Positions 51,223 to 61,353 of a stretch of 64,000 nt of DNA are shown piece by piece. The notes beneath the pieces are model-generated. The model ran no database searches. It saw nothing but the letters and a program-made list of their open reading frames with translations, and was not told the DNA's origin. The position numbers were made by a program, and so were the translations under genes. Positions within the stretch are counted from its first letter, which is position 1, and each line of letters starts with the position of its first letter. The DNA comes from Microbacterium sp. zg-Y818. Lineage in GTDB: Bacteria; Actinomycetota; Actinomycetes; Actinomycetales; Microbacteriaceae. The DNA lies in NCBI RefSeq assembly GCF_030246905.1, contig NZ_CP126741.1, positions 3,162,001-3,226,000 of the forward strand, given 5' to 3'.

Positions 51223-52355
51223 CGCACCCCACGACGGCGGCATCCGTGCCCTTGGACACCCGACCGCTGACGCAGCGCGTCGATCGCGCGGACGCCCGTG
51301 CCTTCACCAAGGAACTGCGTGCGTCGGGGCGCATCGAGAACGAGGTGATGGCGAGCATCATCGGGTACGGGGTGGCCCTGCTGTTCTTCGTGGGCCTCGT
51401 GCTGCTCGATGTGCTGACGTCACGGTCACCCTTCCGTGTCGCGCTCTCCGGAGCAACGCCCCTGATCGTCGTGCTGCTGGTGTGCGCCCTGGTGGCGGTC
51501 GCCGTCACCTTCTTCTCGCAGGGGCGCGTGTCGACCCGGCGGTATCGGCTCGACCGCTTCGCACGCGCCAACGGGATGCGTTACGTGCCGGAGAAGGGCA
51601 ATCCGTCATTTCCGGGCATGATCTTCGGCTCCGGGTCGTACCGCCGCAGCTTCGACGTGGTGCAGGGCAAGGGGCCACGCCGCGTCGAATTCGCGAACTA
51701 CGTCTACACCACCGGTTCCGGCAAGCATCGCCGTACCCACCGCTGGGGATACGTCGCGGTCAAGCTCGACATCCCGCTGCCGCACATCGTGCTGGATGCC
51801 ACCGGCAACAACAGCCTGTTCGGATCCAACCTGCCGACGCTGTACAAGAAGGAGCAGCGCCTCAGCCTCGAGGGCGACTTCGACCGCCACTTCGCGCTCT
51901 ACTGCCCTGAGGGGTACGAGCGCGACGCCCTGTACCTGTTCACCCCCGACGTCATGGCGAGGTTCATCGACAACGCGGCGGAACTCGACGTCGAGATCGT
52001 CGACGACTGGCTGCTCATGTACACCAAGCGCAACGCGAGCACGACTGACCCGGCCACCTGGGAGTGGCTGTTCGGAGCCGTGGCGGCCGTGCTCGACAAA
52101 CTCGACCAGTGGGAACGCTGGCGCGATGAGCGGCTGCTGCAGGCGGCATCCGGCGATTCCCGCGCGGCCCATGGGAGGGCGAGGGGTGGCACGCCGGCGG
52201 GGTCGCTGCCGTTCGCTGCGCCCGCCGGGCTGCTGCGCCCGCCCCCCGGCGTCGCGCCCCAGGGGCGCCGCCTGACCACGCGATTCCCCTGGCTGCTGAC
52301 CGGACTGTGCGTTGTCGCGGTGGTGGTGTACCTGCTGCTGGACCTTCCCGGGTAG
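51219..52355 (+). CDS. Membrane protein of unknown function, second of a tandem paralog pair
   Basis: A 378-aa paralog of the preceding protein with the same plan: two spans (VALLFFVGLVLLDVL; ATPLIVVLLVCALVAVAVTF), the same soluble domain (RVEFANYVYTTGSGKHRRTH, LPHIVLDATGNNS, RLSLEGDFDRHFALYCPEG, DALYLFTPDVMARFIDNAAE), a shorter linker and one C-terminal span (LLTGLCVVAVVVYLLLDLP). The GTG start overlaps the upstream stop by 4 nt, so both are made together and may form a heteromer. Confidence 0.75.
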   Translation: MTHPTTAASVPLDTRPLTQRVDRADARAFTKELRASGRIENEVMASIIGYGVALLFFVGLVLLDVLTSRSPFRVALSGATPLIVVLLVCALVAVAVTFFSQGRVSTRRYRLDRFARANGMRYVPEKGNPSFPGMIFGSGSYRRSFDVVQGKGPRRVEFANYVYTTGSGKHRRTHRWGYVAVKLDIPLPHIVLDATGNNSLFGSNLPTLYKKEQRLSLEGDFDRHFALYCPEGYERDALYLFTPDVMARFIDNAAELDVEIVDDWLLMYTKRNASTTDPATWEWLFGAVAAVLDKLDQWERWRDERLLQAASGDSRAAHGRARGGTPAGSLPFAAPAGLLRPPPGVAPQGRRLTTRFPWLLTGLCVVAVVVYLLLDLPG

Positions 52356-52415
52356 CCGGATGGGGTTCCGGCCCACCCCACCCCGTCGCTGAGGTCCGCG
52401 GGGGCGGGCGGGCGG

Positions 52416-52811
52416 CTACGGCGCCGCGGGTGCCAGGCCGAAGTGGGTCAGCTCACCCTCGGTGAGCATGCGGGAGCGCACGATGAATCGCAGACCGGTG
52501 GGGGATTCGACCGAGAAGCCGGCGCCGCGGCCGGGCACGACGTCGATGGTGAGGTGGGTGTACTTCCAGTAGTCGAACTGCGCCTCGGAGATGAACACCT
52601 CGATCGGGTCATCCAGCCCGACGCCGAGCGAGGCGAGGTGCACATCGCTCGGGCCGGTGAGGAACATCCCGACCGGAAAGCACATGGGCGCGCTGCCGTC
52701 GCAGCATCCGCCGGACTGATGGAACATCAGCGGCCCGTGCTGCGCCGTCAGATCGCGCAGCAGGGCGGCCGCGGCATCCGTCACGGCCACCCTGCTGAAC
52801 GTCGTCTCCAT
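52416..52811 (-). CDS. DUF779 family protein
   Basis: A 131-aa protein: AALLRDLTAQHGPLMFHQSGGCCDGSAPMCFPVGMF with the Cys-rich GGCCDGS...C motif, then YWKYTHLTIDVVPGRGAGFSVE. DUF779 proteins are encoded beside aldehyde dehydrogenases; here the gene starts 1 nt after the dehydrogenase stop. Their role (accessory or metal-binding) is not established. Confidence 0.9.
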   Translation of the reverse strand: METTFSRVAVTDAAAALLRDLTAQHGPLMFHQSGGCCDGSAPMCFPVGMFLTGPSDVHLASLGVGLDDPIEVFISEAQFDYWKYTHLTIDVVPGRGAGFSVESPTGLRFIVRSRMLTEGELTHFGLAPAAP

Positions 52812-52812
52812 G

Positions 52813-54363
<1,551 letters not shown>

Positions 54364-54430
54364 GTCTGTCTCCTTCGACTGTCCATGGATGGTGTGCTGC
54401 GCGGGTGCGGCGACCCCGCCGCTGCCGGGC

Positions 54431-54462
54431 ACGCTACGCCCCGCGAGGTTGCATCGGGTTGC
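54431..54462 (-). promoter_or_regulatory. Aldehyde dehydrogenase promoter with direct repeats
   Basis: TAGCGT on the minus strand (54431-54436) as -10. The plus strand shows GGTTGC twice (54447-54452 and 54457-54462, 10 nt apart), one helical turn, covering the -35 region. This is a candidate site for the adjacent GAF regulator acting as activator. Confidence 0.45.
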
Positions 54463-54468
54463 GCCGGC

Positions 54469-55782
54469 TCACGCCTCGAGTGCGGCCACGCGCGCGACGA
54501 GACCTGCGCGGCGGGGAGAGCGCGGCGGGAGCATCGCCAGGCACAGCCGCAGCACCTCGACGTCGTGCTCGCCGTCGGCGGTGTCGGCGTAGGCGAGCAG
54601 AACCTCGACGCCTGCCTCGCCCACCAGGGCCTCACGCAGAGTCGCGCGCACCGAGTCGCGCAGCACCTCGACCCCAGGGGCGACCGAGTCCGGGAGCACC
54701 GGGCCGGGGTACGCCGACAGGGCGACGCGGTGCGCCCCGCGGTCGAGCAGCGACACCACGTGCTGCACGTCGGTCTCGAGCGGGGCGGGCAGCCGGTACG
54801 GGCGGGATGCCGGTACGAGGTGGGGCGCGGCACGCTCGAGGACGCGGCGCAGCCGCACCATCTCGGGGCGCAGCGTCTCGGTCGCCGCCGTCCCGTAGAC
54901 CAACTCGCTGAGCCCCTCGGCGGTGAGACCCTCGCGGTGGCTGGCGAGCATGAGCAGGATCTCGGCGTGCCGGGCGCTCAGCTCGCGGACGGTCTGGGTG
55001 CCTTCGGCGCCCGCTTCCAGCAGCGCGCGGTCGCGACCCAGCACCCGCAAGGTGGCGTGCGTCGTCACCCGTGGCCGCGATGCCCGCCGCCGGGGCGCCT
55101 CGGCCCGTGCCCGCAGCCGGGTGACCATGAGCTCGCCCTCGATCGCGCGCGCGGTGGCATCCACGAGCAGCTGGGCCTGGGGGGTCGCCGCCTCGGCCCC
55201 GCCGGTGACATCGATCATGCCGAGGAGCCGCCGCGTCTCGGGGTCGTGCACGGGTGCCGCGGTGCACGACCAGGGCTGCACGAACCGGTTGAAGTGCTCG
55301 GCCTCACGGATCTGCACGTGCGCGTCGAGGGCGAGCGCCGTTCCCGGGGCCGAGGTGCCGACGGCATCCTCCGCCCAGTTCGCGCCCGCGATGAAGCCCA
55401 TGTCCCCGGTGAGGGTGCGCACGCGGCGGTCCCCTTCGACCCAGAGCAGGCGGCCGGCCGCGTCGCCGACGGCGACGACGACACCGGCCTCATCGGGCGA
55501 GCCGGGGAGCAGGAGCGCGCGCACCATCTGCATGACGGCGGCCAGCGGATGCCCGCGTCGGTATATGTCCAGGTCCGCCTCGGAGAGATCGAGGCGCGGC
55601 AGTTGCTCGGCGCCGACCGCCGAGGCCAGCGAGCGCCGCCACGACTCCCGCACCAGCGGCCGGACGTCGGCGAGGCGAGGGTCGGCGAGGTTGCCGGCGA
55701 GCAGCTCCTCGTGGGCTCGTTCGACGAGGAGGCGGGAGGTCGCGGGCGAGACCTCGCGGCGCATGGACCACGACGACGGCAT
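54469..55782 (-). CDS. GAF-domain transcriptional regulator of the aldehyde dehydrogenase operon
   Basis: A 437-aa protein. The N-terminal part resembles AcoR/GAF sensors: PLVRESWRRSLASAVGAEQLPRLDLSEADL, PDEAGVVVAVGDAAGRLLWVEGDR, GMIDVTGGAEAATPQAQLLV. The C-terminal half has a winged-helix-like segment (RELSARHAEILLMLASHREGL then EMVRLRRVLER). There is no sigma-54 AAA+ module. Its position next to aldehyde dehydrogenase and DUF779 is the usual one. ATG at 55782 or 55764 are both possible starts. Confidence 0.8.
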   Translation of the reverse strand: MPSSWSMRREVSPATSRLLVERAHEELLAGNLADPRLADVRPLVRESWRRSLASAVGAEQLPRLDLSEADLDIYRRGHPLAAVMQMVRALLLPGSPDEAGVVVAVGDAAGRLLWVEGDRRVRTLTGDMGFIAGANWAEDAVGTSAPGTALALDAHVQIREAEHFNRFVQPWSCTAAPVHDPETRRLLGMIDVTGGAEAATPQAQLLVDATARAIEGELMVTRLRARAEAPRRRASRPRVTTHATLRVLGRDRALLEAGAEGTQTVRELSARHAEILLMLASHREGLTAEGLSELVYGTAATETLRPEMVRLRRVLERAAPHLVPASRPYRLPAPLETDVQHVVSLLDRGAHRVALSAYPGPVLPDSVAPGVEVLRDSVRATLREALVGEAGVEVLLAYADTADGEHDVEVLRLCLAMLPPRSPRRAGLVARVAALEA

Positions 55783-55874
55783 GCGGCTCCGATCATCGGT
55801 GAGGGAGCTGGTGCCGATCAGTGTAGGGGCGGCGTGACGGCCGGTCGAGGGCCGTGCCCGTGGGCTGCCCACCC

Positions 55875-55943
55875 GTGAGACGAATGCTGACGGCCGAGAC
55901 CGTGGGAAACGACCAGTGTCTCGGCCGTCAGGTGTCGTCTCAC
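55875..55943. repeat. 69-nt near-perfect hairpin between pcnA and the GAF regulator
   Basis: Outer stem GTGAGACGA/TCGTCTCAC (9 bp), symmetric 3x3 internal loop, inner stem CTGACGGCCGAGAC/GTCTCGGCCGTCAG (14 bp, perfect), 17-nt loop. It follows the pcnA stop by about 57 nt and could serve as a terminator or mRNA 3' protector; there is no U-tract on either strand. Confidence 0.8.
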
Positions 55944-56000
55944 CGTGCGGACGCGGGCGCGGCGGGCGCGGCGGGCGACGCGACGCGCCCCGGAACGCGG

Positions 56001-57428
56001 TCAGCCGCGGGCGGCCCACCAGGCGCGCAGGCGCTGCTCGGCCTCGGCCTCGTCGACGACGCCCTCGTCCAGGCGCACGTCGAGGAGGAACCGGTACGCC
56101 TCTCCGACGACCGGCCCGGGCGGGATGCCGAGGATCTCCTGGATCCGGTTGCCGTCGAGGGCCGGGCGCATCGACTGCAGCTGCTCCTGCTCGGCGAGCT
56201 CCGCGATGCGCCGCTCGATGTCGTCATAGGCCGAGCGCAGCCGCGCGGCCTTGCGCTTGTTGCGGGTGGTCACGTCGGCGCGGGTGAGGATGTGCAGGCG
56301 CTCGAGCTCGTCGCCGGCATCCCGCACGTACCGACGCACGGCCGAGTCGCTCCACGCGCCCTCGGCGTAGCCGAAGAACCGCAGGTGCAGCTCGATCAGC
56401 TTGGTCACGCTGGCGATCGTGTCGGAGTCGAAGCGCAGGGCCTGCAGCCGCTTGCGGGCCAGCCGCGCGCCCTTGACGTCGTGGTGGTGGAAGGTCACCC
56501 CGCCGCCGTCTTCGAGCCGCCGGGTGGCAGGCTTGCCGATGTCGTGCAACAGGGCCGCGAGCCGCAGCCGCACGTCGGGGGCGGCATCCGGATTGCGCTC
56601 CCGTTCGAGCTCGATCGCCTGCCGCACCACCGTCAACGAGTGCTCGTAGACATCCTTGTGGTGGTGGTGCTCGTCGACCTCGAGGCGCAGCGCCGGCACC
56701 TCGGGCAGGAACTTCGCCATCAGACCGGTGTCGACGAGCAGGCGGATGCCGCGCGCCGGGTCATCGGCCTGCAGCAGCTTCACGAGCTCGCCCTGGATGC
56801 GCTCGGGGCTCACGATCGAGAGCGTCTCGGCGCGCTCGGCCATCGCGGCGACGGTCGCGGGATCGACGTCGAAACCCAACTGGGCGCTGAAGCGGGCGGC
56901 GCGCAGCATGCGCAGCGGGTCATCGCCGAAGCTGACCGCCGGGTCGACAGGGGTGCGGAGGATGCCGGCGACGAGGTCCTCGACGCCTCCGGTCGGGTCG
57001 ACCAGGGCGGGGCCGGGAAGGCGCAGCGCCATCGCGTTGACGGTGAAGTCGCGCCGCGCGAGGTCGCCCTCGAGGTCGTCGCCGAACGCGACGACCGGCT
57101 TGCGCGTGGCGCCGTCGTACTCGTCGGCGCGGTAGGTGGTGATCTCCACCTGCTCGCCGCGGACGCGGGCGCCGATGGTGCCGAAGTCGCGGCCGATGTC
57201 CCACTGCGCGGAGGAGATCGGCTTCACGATCCGCAGGATGTCGTCGGGCCGCGCGTTGGTCGTGAAATCCAGGTCGTTCGTCGGCCGGCCCAGCAGCGCG
57301 TCGCGCACCGGGCCGCCGACGAGTGCGAGCTCGAAGCCGGCGTCGGCGAACGCGCGCGCGAGGGCGTCGACGACCGGCGACGCGGCAAGCGCGCCGATGC
57401 GGGCGAGGCCCTCGGCCATGTTGAGCAT
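56001..57428 (-). CDS. pcnA: CCA tRNA nucleotidyltransferase
   Basis: A 475-aa class II nucleotidyltransferase: ALVGGPVRDALLGRPTNDLDF (GG-PVRD and DxD motifs), GARVRGEQVEITTYR, ARRDFTVNAMALRL, and a C-terminal HD domain with HHHKDVYEHSLTVV and ALLHDIGKPATR. It adds or repairs the 3' CCA of tRNA. The start is the ATG at 57428 (MLNMAEG); the upstream extension is Cys/Ser-rich noise. TAGGCT ends 7 nt before it. Confidence 0.93.
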   Translation of the reverse strand: MLNMAEGLARIGALAASPVVDALARAFADAGFELALVGGPVRDALLGRPTNDLDFTTNARPDDILRIVKPISSAQWDIGRDFGTIGARVRGEQVEITTYRADEYDGATRKPVVAFGDDLEGDLARRDFTVNAMALRLPGPALVDPTGGVEDLVAGILRTPVDPAVSFGDDPLRMLRAARFSAQLGFDVDPATVAAMAERAETLSIVSPERIQGELVKLLQADDPARGIRLLVDTGLMAKFLPEVPALRLEVDEHHHHKDVYEHSLTVVRQAIELERERNPDAAPDVRLRLAALLHDIGKPATRRLEDGGGVTFHHHDVKGARLARKRLQALRFDSDTIASVTKLIELHLRFFGYAEGAWSDSAVRRYVRDAGDELERLHILTRADVTTRNKRKAARLRSAYDDIERRIAELAEQEQLQSMRPALDGNRIQEILGIPPGPVVGEAYRFLLDVRLDEGVVDEAEAEQRLRAWWAARG

Positions 57429-57435
57429 GGGTTCG

Positions 57436-57441
57436 AGCCTA
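57436..57441 (-). promoter_or_regulatory. Candidate -10 of pcnA (leaderless)
   Basis: TAGGCT on the minus strand with 7 nt to the pcnA ATG, in the 43-bp gap after the methyltransferase gene. Confidence 0.45.
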
Positions 57442-57471
57442 CCGAGCGCTCCTGCGCTCCCCTGTCGGCGA

Positions 57472-58992
57472 CTACCCAGCGAACCGCAGGAACTGTGTGA
57501 ACAGCAACTCACGCACGCGAGGGAGAAGGTCCGCGCGCAACGCGGCGGCATCCACCTCGAGCAGCTGTGCGATCGCGTCGATCAGGACCCCGACCGGCAG
57601 GTCGCCGTCGCACGCCCCGACCAGGCCGGCCAGTGCGGGGTCGACCTCGAGCGTGCGCGCGAAGCCTCCGCCCTGACGCAGTTCGATGACGCTGGGGTCC
57701 TCGGCGCCGGGCAGGTGGTGCCGCGCCTCGGTGACGTCGGGAGCCACCTCCAGCACGCTCGCCGCGAGCGCAGCGTCGTCCATGTCGGCAAGCCGCTGGT
57801 GCGCAGCCAGCGACGCCGCCAGGTGCGGGCCCAGGGCCCCGCCGACGGGCTGCGTCACCCGCTCGTAGCGGGCGAGCGTGGGCGCCGACCCCCGCGAGCG
57901 GTGCAGCAGCACGTATCCGAACCCGATGCCGGTGACCCCGCGCTCGGCGAAGTCGTCGAGCCAGGCCGCCAGCAGTCGCGTGGACTCCGGCGAACCGGGC
58001 TCCGTGCCGCCGTCGCGGATCCACAGCTCGGCGTATGCGAGCGGGTCGAGAACCTCCCGCTCCACCACCCATGCGTCCAGAGGAATATCGGATGCCGCCA
58101 CCCACTGGCGCACCCGATCGAGCCCGTCCTCGCCGTCGCGGTACTCCCAGTTGCCCAACAGCTGCGCGACCCCGCCGGGGGCGAGGTGCACACCCACGCC
58201 GCTGACGACCTGCGCCACGAGCGCGTCGCCCACGAGCCCGCCGTCGCGGTACTCGTACGCCGGCACCCCCGCCGCGCGGGGTGTGATGACGAACGGTGGG
58301 TTCGACACGACCCGTTCGAACTGTTCGCCCGTGACCGGCTCGAACAGGCTCCCCCGCCGCACCTCGATGCCGTCGACGCCGTTCAGCAGGGCGTTGAGGC
58401 GGGTGAAGTGCAGGGCCCGCTCGGACACGTCCGTCGCGATCACGAGGTCGGCGTCGCGTCGCGCGCGCAGCGCCTGGATGCCACATCCGGTCCCGATGTC
58501 GAGCACGCGACCCACGCGGCCGGGCAGCTGCAGGCCGGCAAGCGTCAGCGATGCGCCGCCGACGCCCAGCACATGGTCTTCGGGCAGGGGCCCACCCAGC
58601 GCCGCCTCGTCGAGGTCGCTCGCGACCCACCACTGCACATCACCGGCGTCATCGGAGAACTCCTGCGGGCGGATGACCGCGCGCGGCACGATCGTGTCGC
58701 CCGAGGCCGTCGCCAGCTCCAGGGCGATCAGTCCCGCCGCACCGGTCAGCGGCAGGGCGGCGTCCACGACCGCTGCGGGCTGCCGCATGCCCAGCACGAG
58801 CAGCCGGGCCAGCACCGCGAGGGGGTCGGACCGGCCGGTCAGAGCTCGCTCGGCGGGCAGGCGCAGCCCCCGAGCGATCGCCCCGTCGGCCGCCTCGCCC
58901 CACGCGTCGCGCAGACCGTCGGCAGAAAAGGCGGCGGCCCGCAGGTCGTCCGCGAGGGCGCGGCAGAGAGCGGGATCGGGAGGTGTCGGCAT
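57472..58992 (-). CDS. Class I SAM-dependent methyltransferase (PrmC/RsmC-like)
   Basis: A 506-aa protein. The SAM motif I is VLDIGTGCGIQALRA and the catalytic motif IV is VVSNPPFVI, the NPPF/Y type used by methyltransferases of amide or exocyclic amino groups. An N-terminal helical domain of about 150 residues precedes it and an additional domain follows. The substrate may be rRNA or a protein glutamine; not decidable here. ATG at 58992 is used; a TTG four codons earlier is the alternative. Confidence 0.85.
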   Translation of the reverse strand: MPTPPDPALCRALADDLRAAAFSADGLRDAWGEAADGAIARGLRLPAERALTGRSDPLAVLARLLVLGMRQPAAVVDAALPLTGAAGLIALELATASGDTIVPRAVIRPQEFSDDAGDVQWWVASDLDEAALGGPLPEDHVLGVGGASLTLAGLQLPGRVGRVLDIGTGCGIQALRARRDADLVIATDVSERALHFTRLNALLNGVDGIEVRRGSLFEPVTGEQFERVVSNPPFVITPRAAGVPAYEYRDGGLVGDALVAQVVSGVGVHLAPGGVAQLLGNWEYRDGEDGLDRVRQWVAASDIPLDAWVVEREVLDPLAYAELWIRDGGTEPGSPESTRLLAAWLDDFAERGVTGIGFGYVLLHRSRGSAPTLARYERVTQPVGGALGPHLAASLAAHQRLADMDDAALAASVLEVAPDVTEARHHLPGAEDPSVIELRQGGGFARTLEVDPALAGLVGACDGDLPVGVLIDAIAQLLEVDAAALRADLLPRVRELLFTQFLRFAG

Positions 58993-59058
58993 CCTTCCAT
59001 TCAACCCCGCTTCGGGCGGATCGCCCCGCCGTTCGGGAAGCTCAAAGGCCGCCCGGCC

Positions 59059-59064
59059 TAGAAT
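59059..59064 (+). promoter_or_regulatory. Candidate -10 of the DUF6049-murJ operon
   Basis: TAGAAT (5/6 to TATAAT), about 45 nt before the DUF6049 start, leaving a short leader. No convincing -35. Confidence 0.4.
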
Positions 59065-59109
59065 CGGCTGATCGTGCGGTCATGAATCGCACCCGAGCCG
59101 AAACCCGCC

Positions 59110-61353
59110 ATGACCGACATCCCCGCCGCACCGCGCCGCCCCTGGCGCCTCGCGCTGCTGACCGCGCTGATGGTCGTGCTCATGCTCGCCCCGGCATGGT
59201 CCAGCGCCGCAGCCGCCGCAGCCGCAACCAGCGCCGCTGCAGCAGCCACGCCCGAAAGTGACGAGACCGACACCGACGCAGCGCTCGAGATGACCCTGTC
59301 GCCGGTGGGCAACGGAATCGTGCGGCCCGGAGACGCTCTCGCGGTGTCGGTGACACTGTCCAACGGCACGTCGCTGAACTCCCCCGCCGCCGAAGTGGTG
59401 CTGGAGCTGGGCGCGGCACCGCTGGGCGACCGCGCCGCGCTGAGCTCGTGGCTGGCAGGTGACGGCACCGCGGACGACCTCGCTGTGGTGGCCGTCGCCG
59501 TCGCCGACGCCGTGGATGCCGGCGAGCGTGGCGTGACCGGCCTGATGCTCCCCCCCGATGACCCGCAGCTGGCGGGCCGCGCGCCCGGGGTGTACCCGCT
59601 GCGCGCAACGGCCACGAACGCGTCGGGCACCCTCATGTCCACGAGCGTGATGACCGTGCCCGACGACGGCGCCGGCGGCGCCGGCGTGGGCGTCATCGTT
59701 CCCATCACCGCGCCGCCTGCGAGCGACGGCCTGCTCTCTTCGGATGAGCTCACCGCCCTCACCGCCCCGGACGGCGAGCTCACCGCGCAGCTCGCCGCCG
59801 TCGCCGGCACCACCGCGATCCTCGCCGTGGACCCCGCTGTCCTCGCGGCCGTCCGAGTGCTCGGCAGCGCCGCACCTCCTTCGGCCACCGCGTGGCTGGC
59901 GCAGCTGGAGGCTCTGCCCAACGACCGCTTCGCCCTGCAGTTCGGCGACGCCGACGTCGCAGCCCAGCTCGACGCGGGCCTGCCCGCGCCGCTGCCCCCC
60001 ACCTCCCTGCAGCCGTACCTGAATGCGGCGGACTTCGTGCCCGACCCGGCGGCGACCCCGGTCCCGACGCCCACTCCGACGACGACCCCCACGTCGACGC
60101 CGGCGCCTGCGACGGCGGACACCGACGAACCCGCACAACAGGTCAGCCCGACACCCACACCGACGCCCACCCCCACCACACCGCCGGGGCAACCGGTCTA
60201 CCCGACGCTGGACGAGCTGGTCTCGGTCGAAGCGACGCGCGGGGCGGTGTACTGGCCGTTCACCGGCACCGCGGGACCGGCGACGGTCGCCACCCTCGGC
60301 GGCTTGGGCAGCGGTGAGGATGCCGCGCTCACACTCATCCCCTCCGGCACGACCACCTCGGGCGCCGGCGACGCCACGGTCGCCGCCAGGGCCGTCGCGG
60401 GCGAGGCCTCGGTGCTCGTCTACGATTCGGCCGTCTCGGCGGCGCTCCGCGACGCCTCGGCGATCGACGAGAGCTCGCTGCGCGGCGCGCCACTGACCGA
60501 AGCCACGGCTCACCTCGCCTTCGCGGTGCGCGAGAGCGGCGGCCGCCCGATCGCGGTCACGGTCGACCGGCTCGACGGCCGTTCGAGCTTCGGCCTCACC
60601 ACGGCGCTGTCGGCAGTGGCCAATGCGCCGGGCGCCACTCCGGTCGGCCTTGATGCACTCGTCGCCGCGGAGCCCGTCGCCGTCACCGTCACCGAGAGCG
60701 AACCCGACGAAGCCCGCACGGCCGCGGTCACCGAGCTTCTGGAAGGCGAGGCTGCGCTCACCGACTTCGCCACCATCCTCGAGGACCCGACCCTCATCAC
60801 CGGCCCCGAGCGCGCGAGCATGCTGCAGCTGCTGGGCGGCGGGTGGCTTCCGGACCCCGAGACCTGGCAGACGGCCCTCGCCGAGCACCTGGAAGCGACC
60901 GCGGCGACTCTCAATGCGGTCAGCGTCCCGCAGCTCAGCGACATCAACCTGGTGGGCCAGAACGTGCCGCTGCGCATCTGGGTGCGCAACAACCTGCCCT
61001 GGCCGGTCGATGTGGTGCTCATCGCCCAGCCCAGCGCACCCCGGCTGCTGGTGCAGGAGCAGTCCACGGTGCGAGCCGAGCCCGACAGCAACACCCGGGT
61101 GGAGATCCCCGTCGAGGCGCACGTCGGCAACGGCGAGGTCGACATCCGGTTCGAGCTGCTCTCCCCCACCGGCATCCCCGTGGGCTCTCCCCAGGTCGCG
61201 ACCGTCATGGTGCGTGCCGACTGGGAGGTGATCGGGGTCGGAGCCCTCGTGACGGTCGTGGGCGGTCTTCTCGTCATCGGGCTTTTCCGCACGGTGCGCC
61301 GGCGCAGACGGGCCACCGCGGATGCCGCAGGCGCCGGGGACGGAGAGCGATGA
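59110..61353 (+). CDS. DUF6049 family protein (secreted, membrane-anchored; MurJ neighbour)
   Basis: A 747-aa protein: N-terminal signal/anchor (WRLALLTALMVVLMLAPAWSS), beta-rich ectodomain with PGDALAVSVTLSNGTSL, a Thr/Pro linker at about residues 315-360 (VPTPTPTTTPTSTPAPA) and a C-terminal span (VIGVGALVTVVGGLLVIGLF) with a basic tail. DUF6049 proteins are always next to murJ in actinobacteria, here with a 4-nt ATGA overlap, so a role with the lipid II flippase or cell-wall synthesis is likely but unproven. Confidence 0.85.
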   Translation: MTDIPAAPRRPWRLALLTALMVVLMLAPAWSSAAAAAAATSAAAAATPESDETDTDAALEMTLSPVGNGIVRPGDALAVSVTLSNGTSLNSPAAEVVLELGAAPLGDRAALSSWLAGDGTADDLAVVAVAVADAVDAGERGVTGLMLPPDDPQLAGRAPGVYPLRATATNASGTLMSTSVMTVPDDGAGGAGVGVIVPITAPPASDGLLSSDELTALTAPDGELTAQLAAVAGTTAILAVDPAVLAAVRVLGSAAPPSATAWLAQLEALPNDRFALQFGDADVAAQLDAGLPAPLPPTSLQPYLNAADFVPDPAATPVPTPTPTTTPTSTPAPATADTDEPAQQVSPTPTPTPTPTTPPGQPVYPTLDELVSVEATRGAVYWPFTGTAGPATVATLGGLGSGEDAALTLIPSGTTTSGAGDATVAARAVAGEASVLVYDSAVSAALRDASAIDESSLRGAPLTEATAHLAFAVRESGGRPIAVTVDRLDGRSSFGLTTALSAVANAPGATPVGLDALVAAEPVAVTVTESEPDEARTAAVTELLEGEAALTDFATILEDPTLITGPERASMLQLLGGGWLPDPETWQTALAEHLEATAATLNAVSVPQLSDINLVGQNVPLRIWVRNNLPWPVDVVLIAQPSAPRLLVQEQSTVRAEPDSNTRVEIPVEAHVGNGEVDIRFELLSPTGIPVGSPQVATVMVRADWEVIGVGALVTVVGGLLVIGLFRTVRRRRRATADAAGAGDGER

